64,000 nucleotides of DNA from Macrotrachela quadricornifera (Eukaryota > Rotifera > Eurotatoria > Philodinida > Philodinidae), in NCBI GenBank assembly GCA_022393335.1, contig JAJEKB010021308.1, forward strand, positions 1,533,321-1,597,320. Reading direction: 5' to 3'. The first letter of the stretch is position 1, and every line of letters starts with the position of its first letter. Shown one piece after another: positions 24,947-36,900 of the stretch. The notes below the pieces were generated by a model. That model was not told the origin of the DNA. It was given only the letters and a program-made list of their open reading frames with translations, and did no database searches. The position numbers were made by a program, and so were the translations under genes.

Positions 24947-25699
24947 ATGGGCAAACTCGACGGAAAAGTCGCTCTTATCACAGGTGCTTCAGAAGGCATG
25001 GGTTTGGCTACTGCTGAACATTTTATTGCTGAGGGTGCAGAACATGTCTTTATTACTGGACGTCGGCAAGAGATGCTTGACGAGGCGGTAAAGAAAATCG
25101 GTAGCAAAAATGTGACTGCGGTACAAAGTGACGTATCTAATATGGCTGATCTTGATAAGCTGTATGAAGTCATTAAAAAAGAAAAAGGTCGTTTAGACAT
25201 TCTCGTCGCCAATGCAGCTATAGCATTAATGGCACCATTAGGCGAAATTACTGAAGAACACTTCAATTCTTTAATCAATATCAATATAAAAGGAGTAGTG
25301 TTCACTGTTCAGAAAGCTTTACCACGCATCACCAACGGTGCATCTATCATCTTATTGGGAGGTGCCACTAGTGTTAAGGGGGTACCGAGCCTGAGTATAT
25401 ACACTGCAACCAAGGCTGCTATTCGATCTTTCGCCCGCACCTGGTCGGTTGATTTGAAGGAGCGCAAGATACGGGTGAATACTCTAAGCCCAGGAGCAAT
25501 TGAAACAAATATGTTGGCAGCAGCGTCAGCAGAAGGCGCAGGCGCACAGTATAGTGAATATATTAAAGCTACTGCACCGTTGGGTCGCTTTGGCACGTCG
25601 GATGAAATTGCCAAAACTATCGTCTTTCTCGCTTCGAGCGATAGCAGTTATGTAACTGGTATTGAGTTTTTTGCCGATGGAGGCATGTCTCAAATATAA
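24947..25699 (+). CDS. Short-chain dehydrogenase/reductase (SDR), bacterial-type
   Basis: 250 residues in one exon, the usual length of a classical SDR. The Rossmann dinucleotide motif TGASEGMG is at 12-19, D62 lies in SDV (adenine pocket), NAAI at 89-92 replaces NNAG, and the catalytic Y152-x3-K156 is in YTATK, followed by RVNTLSPGAIETNM and a C-terminal DGG. The family catalyses NAD(P)-dependent oxidation or reduction of small alcohols, ketones or sugars; arginines R39-R40 after the second strand suggest NADP(H). The usual catalytic Ser 13 residues before Tyr is Gly139 here, with T141 and S142 close by. No introns, a more balanced base composition than its flanks and a very bacterial-like sequence suggest horizontal gain, which is common in bdelloids. 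The ATG is preceded by AGAAAA and gives a standard N-terminus. Confidence 0.9.
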   Translation: MGKLDGKVALITGASEGMGLATAEHFIAEGAEHVFITGRRQEMLDEAVKKIGSKNVTAVQSDVSNMADLDKLYEVIKKEKGRLDILVANAAIALMAPLGEITEEHFNSLININIKGVVFTVQKALPRITNGASIILLGGATSVKGVPSLSIYTATKAAIRSFARTWSVDLKERKIRVNTLSPGAIETNMLAAASAEGAGAQYSEYIKATAPLGRFGTSDEIAKTIVFLASSDSSYVTGIEFFADGGMSQI

Positions 25700-25857
25700 A
25701 ACATTTACTTAATAAGTCTAATTACTACCAGAATAGGTAGATTCGATTTAAAACTAGAATTTAATATTTAGATAGATTTAACATTTGACTTTTTTGTGAT
25801 TTGGTGATATGGTACATGAAATTATTAACAAGAAAAAAATTCATACAATATTCAATT

Positions 25858-25863
25858 AATAAA
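25858..25863 (+). promoter_or_regulatory. AATAAA candidate polyadenylation signal
   Basis: Lies 159 bases after the SDR stop codon in AT-rich sequence, so a eukaryotic-type 3-prime end is possible. A chance match is likely in such AT-rich DNA. Confidence 0.3.
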
Positions 25864-28829
25864 GCAATAAATTTCTGATTTTTTATCTCTATTCTTGCAA
25901 TGACAATCACTTATCTATATAGAAATATTTTCATTTCATAAAAAGATATATTTTGCAACAGATTATCAAGAACTGTTTTCCAAAGTATTCACAATATAGA
26001 TTTTGATTGATAGTCACAACTTTATTTCTTTCAATACGTCAAACTCACTGATTGTATCGACTGTTAGCGACGACGAGTGTCCTCATCACTGCTTCTATTT
26101 CCTCCTCTGCAGTATACCATTCTTGTAGGCATTCTTTCTCATTTCTTCGTTTACATTGTTCCGTGCCTTTTCGTTTCATACTCTTTTTTCTGACAAAGAA
26201 TAGCATGGGTAATACCATTCTTCCTCCGTTTCTTTTTCTCAATATATAAGGTACAGGCAATGCAAAAATCGAGTGAAATCTTTTTTTTTGAATATGGTTC
26301 GATAGAGGGTGAGGGTGGGATGAGGGTGAGAGGTGATGAATCAGTATAAATGATGCCATAATACTCAGCATAGTCGAAAACCTATTAATTGGAGATTTGG
26401 GCATCTGAAAGTTGATAAAACAGCACTGAGTAGGTAAAAATCAAGCATTTTAGGGCATTCAGTGCAGGAGGTCTAGGATCTGATAGGAAAGTCAGAAAAG
26501 GATCTGGTTGTTTTTGTTCGATAGAAAAAGGTAGGGCTATCAACTGGCATCCTCAGAATCAAAACGGTAATGGAAAATTTGAAAACCACAGCTTTGCAAA
26601 AATCTCCATTTCTAACGAAGCAGGGGGGCAAGAGGGGAAATCAAATTGAGGTGTTTCGATGCCCTTAACATTTCTCTTTCTAATGGTGAAAATCGCAGGT
26701 GTCTATCTTATTCCTATCAAGAGTTATTCAAAAAACCGTGAGGTGCTTTCTATTTTGAAACAGATAGTAGTAAAAATCCTAGTATTTGAGCTAAAACCCC
26801 TCCTTTTTGCCCGATGACCCCACTCTCAAATTATATCATTCGATGTAGAATTTAATTCTGCACATTACACAACCACTTTTAGACTCTACACAAGTTTAGG
26901 AGCGAATGCTAGTTATGATTACTCGAATCCGCTGCTAACTTTATTTACGTATAAATCAGCTCACTTTTTGACATTTTTTTCTACGTGCTGTCTTAAAGAA
27001 TCTGTTTAAAAAGTTTGTAACAGCACGAAGGACATTAGATGTACCTGACATGTATATCAACAGTTGATAAAATTAAATTAAGAAAGAAATACGAAGTTTA
27101 TCAGGAAGACACTAAGTTTTGGTTTCACTTCCATATGAGTGTATGAGATATTTTGTACTTTTCTCAATGAATTCTCATTCTATAAGGCTGAAAATTTCAG
27201 AATAAATGCATCAATCGAAGACCTATCTGTGGTATAAAAATGAGCCCGAAACACAGTGGCAGAATGAAATAACTAAAAAAAATAAGGCGTTCCGTATATT
27301 TTGCCCAGGGGGATATATCTTCTCACAATCTTTATTTGTTAACCTAAAATATATAACCAAGTATTGTTAGTTCATTATAATGAGAAAAGAAAAAAACTTA
27401 ATCTTCTATATCTATATAATAGATATAGTACTAGCATCGATAGTTAGTTAACGTTATTCCAGAAAGAAAAAAAAAGGAACTCTCTATATTAGTAATAGAG
27501 ATGTCTTACTGCACCTTTAGTTAAGCAACTAAATCAGAAAAGGAAAACTAAATCTTCGGCGGTAATAAATAGGTATGAGTGACGAAATAGAGTGTTGTTG
27601 TATATAATTTTTTCGGTGCTTTCTATGTTCAAATGCAAGTGGATGGAGATCTTCTATATAGTGATGAGCATAGACAACTGATAGTGTTGAATCCTTTTTG
27701 TTGGAATGGAATCTAAAATAATTAGATGTAGATTTACAATTTTTCTGGTGAGGAAAATGGGTTTACCCATACGCTCTTCATTGGAGAGCTTTTGTCATTT
27801 ATGTATTGGCACAACAAATAAATTTTTCTAAAGGCATGTTTAGCGCGAAAAGTAGATTCACATCGATTTGTGTAGTCACTGTGAATGGATAGTATTTGCT
27901 GCTTCATTTGTGGTCTTTTATTGTGAATATTATCGAATGTCACAGGATCGGACATAAATCATCACATCTGTGATTATATAAATCCTAATGTACAAATCTT
28001 ACGAGAATCATACATTAAGACTTGATATAAGTTTTGCATTCACCATGATTTTTCATACAACTTTCGGCTGAAGTTACAATATCATATATGATTAGACTTC
28101 GGATCTCAAGATCTTATGTCTGATATTTTGACCTGGGTTTAATTAGAATAATGAAGTACAGTTTTGATGAAATTGAACAGGAAATATATTCTAGTTTATA
28201 ATCGATATTAGTACTCGTCTAGCGAGTTTCAAAACCATTAGAATTAAACATGCTTTTTAAGTCAGTTAGAATCTTTTAAGAAATATTTAAAAAAATATTT
28301 CGATTAGATATGAGTCAAATCAAGGATAGTGCATTAGAAAAAAGTAAAACATTGAGACTATACTTCTCATATAAAAAAAAAATTAAGCAAATAGCCTGAT
28401 TGAAAGCGATTCCGATTATGATTGCATCAGTTACTCCCTACATAGCTAAACCTAAAACTAATCCCAAATCCCAAATCCCAAAATTCAAAAGACTTGGTAT
28501 TGCTACATGTCTATTGAAGATGAACTCTAAACATTATAACCAACAAAAACCCAAAAACAGTTTTTTTTTCAGATTTTTTGTACTTTGATTGCTTACAGTA
28601 TTTGAAGACTATGGTCATTAAAATGAAATCGTTTAAAAGTTTTTGTATCGGAATGCTTAGAATTAAAAGCACTATAAACACGGAAAATTTCATAAAACTA
28701 GGCGGTTACTTTCTCACAACATCGTCAAGATACTGTGGAAATATCCACTGTCAAAACTAAAAATATTCGGTCTCCGAAGAAACAAACATTGACCACGAAA
28801 TTCTTTTTATATCAGTCATAATTCACTAA
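25864..28829. other. Region without a supported gene
   Basis: The largest frame, 26045-26404 on the minus strand (119 codons), has no domain and low-complexity ends. GAGGGTGAGGGTGGGATGAG lies at 26306. Small palindromes with TATATCTATATA occur near 27410. No other structure was recognised. Confidence 0.4.
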
Positions 28830-29428
28830 CTAGGGAACCTTCCAAGGTGCGGGAACACTTTCGAGTCGGGGGTTCGCACACTTTGTAGCCCGTAGTGAGT
28901 TATGCTTACGGTTAAAAAGATTCGGGTTTCTGGCTTGTTTCTAGTGATTTTTTTCTATATCATCCTACTTTTGCAACAAAGCTATATGTTTGAATTTCAA
29001 ACTAAAACTTTACCCGCATAAAGGTCTCAGCCAGACTAGCTTGCATAAAAAATTTCAGAAGTTTTGAATCAAGTCTTTCTATGGTATGGAACGATCAAGG
29101 TACAGACCTGTTTTCATAGATAGTATATATAGTATGGTTTTTTCAAATCTTCGTATCTCGGAGAGACTTGGTTCAAAACTTCTGAAATTTTTTATGCAAC
29201 CTAGTCTAGCTGAGACCTTTATCTGGGCAATGTTCTAGTTTGAAATTCAAACATATAGCTTTGTTGCAAAAGTAGGATGATATAGAAAAAAATCACTAAA
29301 AACTCAATATCTTACTAGAAACAAGCAAGAAACCTGAACCTTTCTTACTGAAGCATAACTCACTATGAGCTACAAAATGCGCGAAACCCCGACTCAAAAG
29401 CGTTCCCGCACCTTGGAAGGTTCCCTAG
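28830..29428. mobile_element. 599-bp palindromic MITE with TAA target duplication
   Basis: The ends match as inverted repeats: CTAGGGAACCTTCCAAGGTG at the left and its complement closing at 29428. The similarity continues through most of both halves (about 28830-29095 against 29165-29428). TAA stands directly outside each end (827-829 and 429-431 of the respective lines, i.e. 28827-28829 and 29429-29431). A 3-bp TAA duplication is what PIF/Harbinger-type elements make. No coding capacity is seen. Confidence 0.8.
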
Positions 29429-29923
29429 TAAGATCTGTATGGTGTACTAGGTCTTAGCTGAGATGTGTTTCAGAACCAAGGAATGTTCTATTGTAAACTC
29501 TGGTTATTAACGTAAAATCATTAGCTTCAAGTAGAATGGAACGTCACCCATCTTTAGAAAATATCCAATGGGCGACCAAGGTAAAAAGATCGGAAATATT
29601 CCATCAGATATAATAATGAAAAGATAACATATAGAGAAAGGAAGTAAAGTACTTCCAAGGAAAAACACGAAACATATATTTTGTGCGAGAAAGGAAAAAT
29701 CCAAATAATATATGAGTTAATAGTAGAGCGAAACGATAACAGTGACTAAGAAAAAAAGCGACAAGAGCACATATATAAGAAGCAAGCGGATAGAAATCTG
29801 TGAATTATCACTTAACAAGATCTAAAAGATATGTCTAACTTAGGAGCTTAGAAGATCACTTTTATTAAAAGTTTTTCAAAGTAAATTTTCTCGAATGTGT
29901 AGTTGCAATACATCTTTGCCTAG
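29429..29923. other. Spacer, 3-prime flank of the Cys-rich gene
   Basis: AT-rich, with no gene. It likely holds the 3-prime untranslated part of the minus-strand gene that stops at 29924. Confidence 0.4.
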
Positions 29924-31911
29924 TTAATTACTTCCACAAAATGTTAGCTGTTGAGAATACTGTAGCTGTAAATTGTAGCAACCACCGCCTCCACGGATCA
30001 CTGGTGCTGAGGTAAAAGGACCAGCTGAATTACAGTTGGTATTGAACCCATAACATTCATATGTATCTGCCGTCCAAACACAACAATTATTTGATATTGT
30101 GCTTCGATAAGTTTTCCCAACAAACTGTAAGTTTATACACTGCAAAACGGCATTTGTTGCTCGACTATAACCAGCTGTACAATTACCACCTGATCCATCC
30201 AGATAATAACAATGGTTATTCCATGATACTTCGTAACTCTGACAACTAGCAACAATAGATGTTGTTGTTGTACAAGCTAAGAAAATAAATGGTATACTCA
30301 ATCATTCTGCACTAACCAAAGACAGATAGACAAAACTTACATGTTACTGCAGTACTGTCACAAAAGCCGGTTGATGGTGTGAAGGGTGAATCTGTTCCTC
30401 TGTTAGCTAGAATGAATTTATTTTTCGAATTTACCATGTGTGTTGGAATACATCTATTTGTTCAACTACTTAGAATAAATTTAGATAATTAGTTCAATAT
30501 TCATGATACAGAGCACTCTGGTTTAGAAAAATAATTCGTTATTAACGGAACACATTTTCGTAAGAACTTGGTTCTGTCAAATGAAGTAATCTTTCATCTA
30601 CAAAAAGCTGCTCTTCAGTTTTTTCTATCTACAATTCTCTTGTAAACTGTTAAGAAATATCATAATTTTTGTTTCAGTATTAAGCCAATACAAAGACAAC
30701 AGTAGTGACGATAAGAACTTTGACCGCAGTCGCCTATCAACTAAAAGCCATCGATGTATACGCATATCGATGATGAATCAGAGAAATAGTTAAAGAAGTA
30801 TAAAATAATAGGAGCTGCTGGGATGATAGGTATTGTACCTAACATGAACATGGAAATAAATATTAAAATGATGATAACTTTAAAGAATCATTAAAAACTT
30901 ACTGCATCAGTCTTTAGCTAAAAGATTATGCATGCTTACCTTACTAGATATTACCTTATCAAGACATGGATATTTTGAGCAAAAAGACGGTTATAACTTT
31001 ACCGGAGTAGAATATAGAAAAGCTACATACTTGTTGTTGATATTGTGGTAGTGGTAGTGGTGCTGGTACTTCCAGTGGAAGTTGTCGAGACAGTAGTGGT
31101 ACTAATTCTGGTACTTGTAGTTGTTGTTGGTAAGACGACAGTAGTATTATCTAAATAATCAGACATTCTGTCGGTTTGAGTTTGAAATCAGGCTTAATAA
31201 AAAATAATTTAGATATTTTACATGAAGGATTAGGAGACGAATTGCCTAAACTAATTAGTGGACACATTCTTGAAGAAGCACGCTCAAGTGGATAGCAAAC
31301 TGGAACATTGCAACGAGTATTATTAACACAGATCGTGTTAGGTACCAAACAAGTCACATTATCAGTTTCACATCGAGTTAAGTTTGAACAAGATATAACA
31401 GTATCAGCACACATTCCACCTCCAGTTATTGATATTTGTAAACATTCACAATCACTATTTGCTGAACAAGGTACACGTTTAGTAGCACACCATGGTGATG
31501 GACAACAACCACAACTACCAGATACAGAATCTCCTGTATCTTGACCTAAAAACAAACAAATTTTTATTTATGCTAAACACTCGAAACAATGTAATAATAT
31601 TAATACGAAGTATAGAATATCAGTCATCGGGTTGAAACTAAATATCATACATAAGTGCAATAGAAACAAAATAGAACTATCAAAATGGAGATATATTCTG
31701 TTCAGCTAATATCATCTTTTTCCATTCAACCTACCAAATTTCATTAGCTGGAATATTGTATCATGATAATAAAGATGAGATACATAATCTATCTGATAAT
31801 TTGCTTACCTGAGACGATACAGATTAAATAACTAAAAATATAAATAATGCAATAAAGTTAATATAAGAAAAATATTTACATGATTTCTACGATAAATGAC
31901 AGTTTCTGCAT
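29924..31911 (-). CDS. Secreted Cys-rich protein with Thr-rich linker, six exons
   Basis: Model on the minus strand: 31911-31880, 31831-31809, 31545-31222, 31150-31031, 30406-30341 and 30276-29924. Introns 1, 2, 3 and 5 are 48-263 nt, intron 4 is 624 nt; all are GT..AG, every junction keeps frame, and the sum is 918 nt (305 residues plus stop). The first two exons encode a hydrophobic signal peptide (MQKLSFIVEI then IYLICIVSG). Exon 3 encodes a region with about twenty cysteines and CxC/CC pairs (SCGCCPSPWC). Exon 4 is a mucin-like Thr/Ser linker, probably O-glycosylated. The last exon encodes a second Cys-rich module with WNNHCYYLDGSGGNC, NNCCVW and QLTFC. I recognise that module as recurring in bdelloid predicted proteins but know no function. 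Likely extracellular, with disulfide-bonded modules. Intact. Confidence 0.75.
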
Positions 31912-33192
31912 TGTATTACTCTGAATAACATTGTCTTGTCGAAACGCCGCCTTTTATAGTGGTATACTTCCGTTTTTTTATGATATCATTTGAATGTATT
32001 TAGAAGCATGAATAAAAACCGGTTTTGAGTTTGTTTCTCTTTTCATCAGAATTATTAACGGTATTGAAAACTTCAACGTCAGACGAGCCTTTGGCATTTT
32101 ACATTGAGAAGAAAGATTAATCTGCTGATCAAAATGCCTAATAGTAACATTTTCTTTATGCTAAAAGAATAGAGATGTAACAAAAATAATTCGTTTTACA
32201 AATACATCAACCCTATATAAAATGGTAATATCAACCAAATTCTTCCAAATACGGACAAAAGATTTGAGATTTCGCTTTGATGAATACTTGAGTATAAAAT
32301 ATGGTTGAAAGGATGTGCACCCTTCGGCTGTCTGTTTGTGACTAAAGAAATTGTATTTCTAGCTCGGTAACTTAAAAAAAACAAAATGTATTTGTCTATA
32401 TATTCATACATGTAAAATTTGAAAGTTGAATTCAACCATTCAATTATTGCTTCAACTATTCAATTATTCAGATATAATTTTTTTTGCATCGGAATTTTTG
32501 AGTTTGTACATTTGAATAGTGGATTGTGGGTTTAATCTGTTTTTACTACGTTTTATTATGCGTTCTGCTTTTAAAATGATAATTTTTCTCTAAAATGAAT
32601 ACTTCAATTTATAAGTTCGTTTATGGAATGATGAAGTTATTTGCTAATCAATGTGTTACATTATGAGTTTAATCGTAGAAACATGAATTCTTTCTCAAGC
32701 AATGTTTTCAACTTATAAATTCATTCATTCAAGTATGCAATTCATGTTTCTTTTTTATACATTCTGGCATGAATCCAATTATTCAAATTTGAATTCTTCT
32801 CTAATGTGTTTTTGAACCGATAAATGCAGTCATTGAATTCTGAAATCAATATTTCTCTAATATTTTTTGGTACGAATTCAATTATTAAAATATTCATTTT
32901 TCTCAAAAGTATGTTCAACTTATAAAGTCAATGATTGAATTATTAAAAATATATCTCCATTCAATATGCCATATTATTAGCTTAAGGTGGTATATATTGT
33001 ATTTTATTTAATCTTAATTCTCAATCTATGAATTGTGTCCTGAAACCTTGATATTATAGTCAATTTAGCTTTTGAACTTATAAATTGATCTGATTGAATA
33101 CTAAGTTTTGATGAATTTAATTTTACGCGTGTTGAACCATTCTAATATGAGCTTATTCTTACGGTGAATTTTTCAAATTATGAATTGAATTG
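31912..33192. other. Upstream region and degenerate repeats
   Basis: The first few hundred bases are the probable promoter side of the Cys-rich gene. From about 32430 to 33190 loosely repeated segments of about 90-100 bp occur, with motifs such as AACTTATAAATTCATTCATT, TTGAATTATT and TTTCTCTAATAT. They are too diverged for a firm unit. No gene is seen. Confidence 0.35.
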
Positions 33193-33384
33193 TTTTGTGA
33201 AACACGATCTGAAAGAGAGTGTTGAAGTGTTTAGGGGTAGAAATTTGGACCCACTCCCCCCCCCCCCCAGACCGTGACCGACACCACAGCTAAAGAATAC
33301 CGTAACAGATCGTGTCTGACAGCCAAAAGTAGAGTCCCAGTCAGTGGCCGACAGCGAAAACGGTTATATCGTGTTTCACATTTT
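33193..33384. mobile_element. Small inverted-repeat segment with a C tract
   Basis: GTGAAACACGAT near 33197 is matched by ATCGTGTTTCAC near 33367. A run of C lies at about 33257-33269 followed by a GC-richer stretch. Probably a remnant of a short element; the ends are uncertain. Confidence 0.35.
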
Positions 33385-33530
33385 AATCCCGTAGGGATTG
33401 CGCTAACAGCTTTTTTTTATGTTTATGCTATTGAAAGTAAAACTCATAAGTACTTCATGATTCTACTATTCATATCGTTTTTCATTAAGTCATGTAGTCA
33501 AAAATGAGTATTTTTGGCAAGTGTGAACGG

Positions 33531-34033
33531 TTAAAAGTTTTGATATGGATATTTTTGTGGCGGAAGTGGAATATCGTGTCGAGGCGACGTGAAAGTTGTT
33601 ATTAATGGTTCTATTGGTTCAATTCTATTTTTCTTATTGATTTGCGACGAATTTGGATGGGTATACTTTTGTAGTGTTACCATACCAGATGTTGCGAAAT
33701 CTTTGGATGGTTGTGGTGTTAAAAAACCGTGATGAATACCTGAAGAAGCAGATGTTTGAGCGGCTATACGTGTTGAAAGTATTGGTGGTGGTGAAGATAT
33801 TACAGTATCTTCTCAAGATGGCGAAAGATTCATACTATTATCGTCTCCTATTGTTTCATTTTCAGTTGTGTCAACATTTACATCAGAATTAAATGATGCC
33901 TGGTATGCTTTCAACGAAACATTGTACTTTGCCAACTGGATGCTAAAGTTACTCAGTGTAGTCGCATCCCATGTCAGATCGATTGCAATTTTCGAAAAAT
34001 ACGTCGTCGCTCTATGCGAACCATGAGTTTTTT
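33531..34033 (-). pseudogene. Exon with internal TGA, possible 3-prime exon of the DUF3987-like gene
   Basis: One minus-strand frame reads protein-like from an acceptor-like CATAAG (exon begins about 34033) to TAA at 33531-33533. It includes KIAIDLTWDATTLSNFSIQL, then a TGA at 33813-33815, then a Ser/Pro-rich tail (SSPPPILSTRIAAQTS and SPRHDIPLPPQKYPYQN). The stop makes it a probable pseudogene. The phase would fit the donor at 34841 of the upstream exon. The family of this segment is not recognised. Confidence 0.4.
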
Positions 34034-34841
34034 CTTATGTTAAAAATCCTATATAGAATGAGCAAATCATATTATGTGTTTGTGATAAAATAGGCCCTCA
34101 GAAATAGGATAAAAATACCGTCTCTTTTTTTTCTTTTTGGAACAATTCAAATCAAAATGTTTCGACTCAGCTAAATACATTCTTTTGTAGCTACAACGCA
34201 TCGATATCTACTGTGGGTAAGAAAGTTAATGCCAATATCAATTTTCTTCTCTTTTTATGCTGTCTCGCCTTGCTTTTCCTTCTTTTCTATGCATATATCT
34301 AGCTTCTTCTTCATCTTATTAGATGCCAATATTTATATTAAGACAGGAATATATAATTTAAAAAGATTGTATTCGTATTCGTAAATTGTAGCAATAATTA
34401 TATGATCGTATTATCCCTTCATATGTATACAATATTTATAGTATATACTCCTCCTTTGTACACATATTATATGATTTATATTCTTTGGATTCTTTGGTAT
34501 GTTCACCTCCTTTTGTCATTGTCCTCACTTGCTCGCTCAACTGTATCGATAGAAAATTGAATAAGTTGAATATATAAAAAAAAACGATTATTTTATATAT
34601 ACTCAACTCGAGATGCAACTCGTACTTTTCATTAGATGTGTATTCTCTTGTTTAGCTCTGAGCTGTTTGTCGAACACTTCTCTATTCTTTTATTCATTTG
34701 ATCTACTTTAGCATGTCTGCTGATTCAGTACCCTCGCTTGTTTGAATTAATTTATATGTTGTTGATCTCTAAAGCAGTATTAGTGATGCTTTCACCTTTC
34801 TACTTTATAATTTGCTGTCAATGCAAAAAATACTAACATAC
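34034..34841. other. Spacer or long intron
   Basis: AT-rich with TA-rich tracts and no independent gene. If the exon below it belongs to the DUF3987-like gene, this is an 800-nt intron, far longer than others in the window. Confidence 0.3.
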
Positions 34842-36900
34842 CAAGCTTTTCTTTTTGAAGCTGGACTGCAGCCTGATGTAGTGTAGCAGCTTTAAATCCT
34901 CCATGATTTAGACTTATCTGAATCCATGGGATTTTTACCCCTTTGGCAAGTAAAATAACTTTCTCTGGGTAACGCTGTTCACCACCATCATCCGACCACA
35001 ACGAAACTTTCGTTACGTTTGTTCGACGAGACTCAGCTAAAACTTCTTGGTGCTTCTCAGTTTGCTCTTGCTTATTTCGTTTTTGTTCTAATCTTTGTCG
35101 CATCTCTTCCAAAGTTTCATGAAATGGACCTTGAAAAATGATATAAAACTAGATATGATCCAATACAATATAGAATATTAGTAGATCTGATCGTTAATAT
35201 GTGCAAGACTAAGTTTTTAGTAGACTGTCTAGTCACCTCAATCTATAGATGATTCCTAAATAGCAAAAAAAAGCAGTTTCAATTTACATGTAGAATAGTT
35301 TCTGCATAAACGAATTGGTTTTTATCTATTCTACTTCTAATTACGACGTGATGTGATTATTGTCATGCATTATTTATAGTTCTGTTAAAGAGATGCATGA
35401 ATTGATTTGTATATGTGAATCAGTTTAAAGGGTATTATGATGCGACAGAAACGAGATAGTATCAATGGAAGAGAGAAGAAGAGGCAGACCGAAAGAAAAA
35501 AAGAGGAAAAAGGTGTGACGCAGGAGAAAGGTTTATTTGTTAATATATCAAAAACAGCAGAAGCCAAAGAGGTAGCATGTAAAGCTCCAGCCAATCTGCT
35601 CACTTGCACTTTCGCTTTGCCTAATATTGATCCTAAACCTTGATCAATCCCATATGATTCTCGAATTTGAAGCGTATATTCATCAAAAACATTGTCAATG
35701 ACCTGTACAAAAAACACAGAATGGCAAGCTCATACCATTGAAAGAAATGTTAACGTAAACGCTTCTGTATGATGAAGTGTTATTCATTTCTCAATGTTAA
35801 ATTAATTACAAATATCTTCAATCAAAAATTAGTATTAGTTTTTCCTCAATACTATTTAAACTACATCAACGTCAATCAATTATTAATATTATTCTAATTT
35901 CTTAGTGTTATTCGATAGTTAAAATATTCATTCAACACCTGATACCAATTATATTGCTCTTTTGAGATACTAGAAATTTACTAATTTCATGATTTAACGA
36001 AGGCAAGTATTAATACTTCAAACTAGTGTACATTTTGTGCATCTTTCGAATATGAGTACAATATACGCTGATCATCATCATCTGCTACTCACCGTACATT
36101 GTTTTGTTCTGTTAAATTAAAACAATAGATAATGTATAGTAAATGTGTAAGACTTGGTTCATCAATGTTGAGCTGTTTGATTTCACTTGATAATGGAATA
36201 CATGATTCAGAAGCAGAAAACAAGAATCGAGCCATGAGACCATCATCATCCGACTCAGGTGATGCAGAAGAAAATATATCAGCTGGATGAGCTGCTGCAG
36301 CAATATTTAATACGGGGATTTTCTACCGCAATATTTCCCGATTTAGTTTGATGTTTCACAACAGCAGATGAGATATACAGTGTACACATGATAGAACAAT
36401 CATACGCAGCAGCAGCACCTTGTTTATAGAGACTAAACGATTGCAAAAGAGTAACTGCTTCATCCCATATCTGAATGAGTTTATGCGACGTATTTTTCAG
36501 TTCAGTTAAAAGTGATTCGACAGTGGCACTACAATTAATTCGACTCTCTTTTGGCTTTATACCAATATGTTTTTCAATGTGAAGGCATGCGTTTACAATG
36601 GCATCTGTTGCGCCCGATTTGTTTACACTTGGATATTCAATAATGGTTGTAAAAAATAAGATATTTGTTGGTGTTCCAGTGTTTGTTCGAATTTGACTAC
36701 CATTCACAAAGTGACCAATAGCAGGTAATAACAATGTAATAAAATACTCACGTGGCATTTGACTGCTAGAGCAAATATTATCAATCAAGATGCATATATT
36801 TTCTTCAAAAATTCCAGTCACATCCATAGGATACATCGCAGCCTTTTGCATTATATTGTGGATTTTGTAAACCGATATTCCTTTTGAAAGCATCAGAAAT
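34842..36900 (-). pseudogene. DUF3987-like protein gene, frameshifted
   Basis: Minus-strand blocks at about 36900-36093, 35702-35530 and 35129-34842 follow one another in order. The first encodes AAMYPMDVTGIFEENICILI, PREYFITLLLPAIGHF, RINCSATVESLL and IQIWDEA. The second encodes GLGSILGKAKVQVSRLAGAL, like the C-terminal part of DUF3987 proteins, a family associated with primase/helicase-type replication proteins of mobile elements. At about 36297 one extra A breaks the frame: one frame runs ENPRIKYCCS to a stop, while the next frame continues IAAAAHPADIFSS to LTEQNN. A donor GTACGG (phase 0) would join block one to block two in frame. Block three (MRQRLEQKRNKQEQ, charged helix) has a clean acceptor TTTCAAG and donor GTATGT. 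The N-terminal start is unclear. An assembly error at the single base cannot be excluded. Confidence 0.6.

Noticed and set aside
25309..25614. Minus-strand ORFs opposite the SDR gene
   Set aside because: Antisense shadows of a real, well-conserved gene.
26045..26404. 119-codon minus-strand ORF
   Set aside because: No domain, no splice context, opposing open frame; probably chance.
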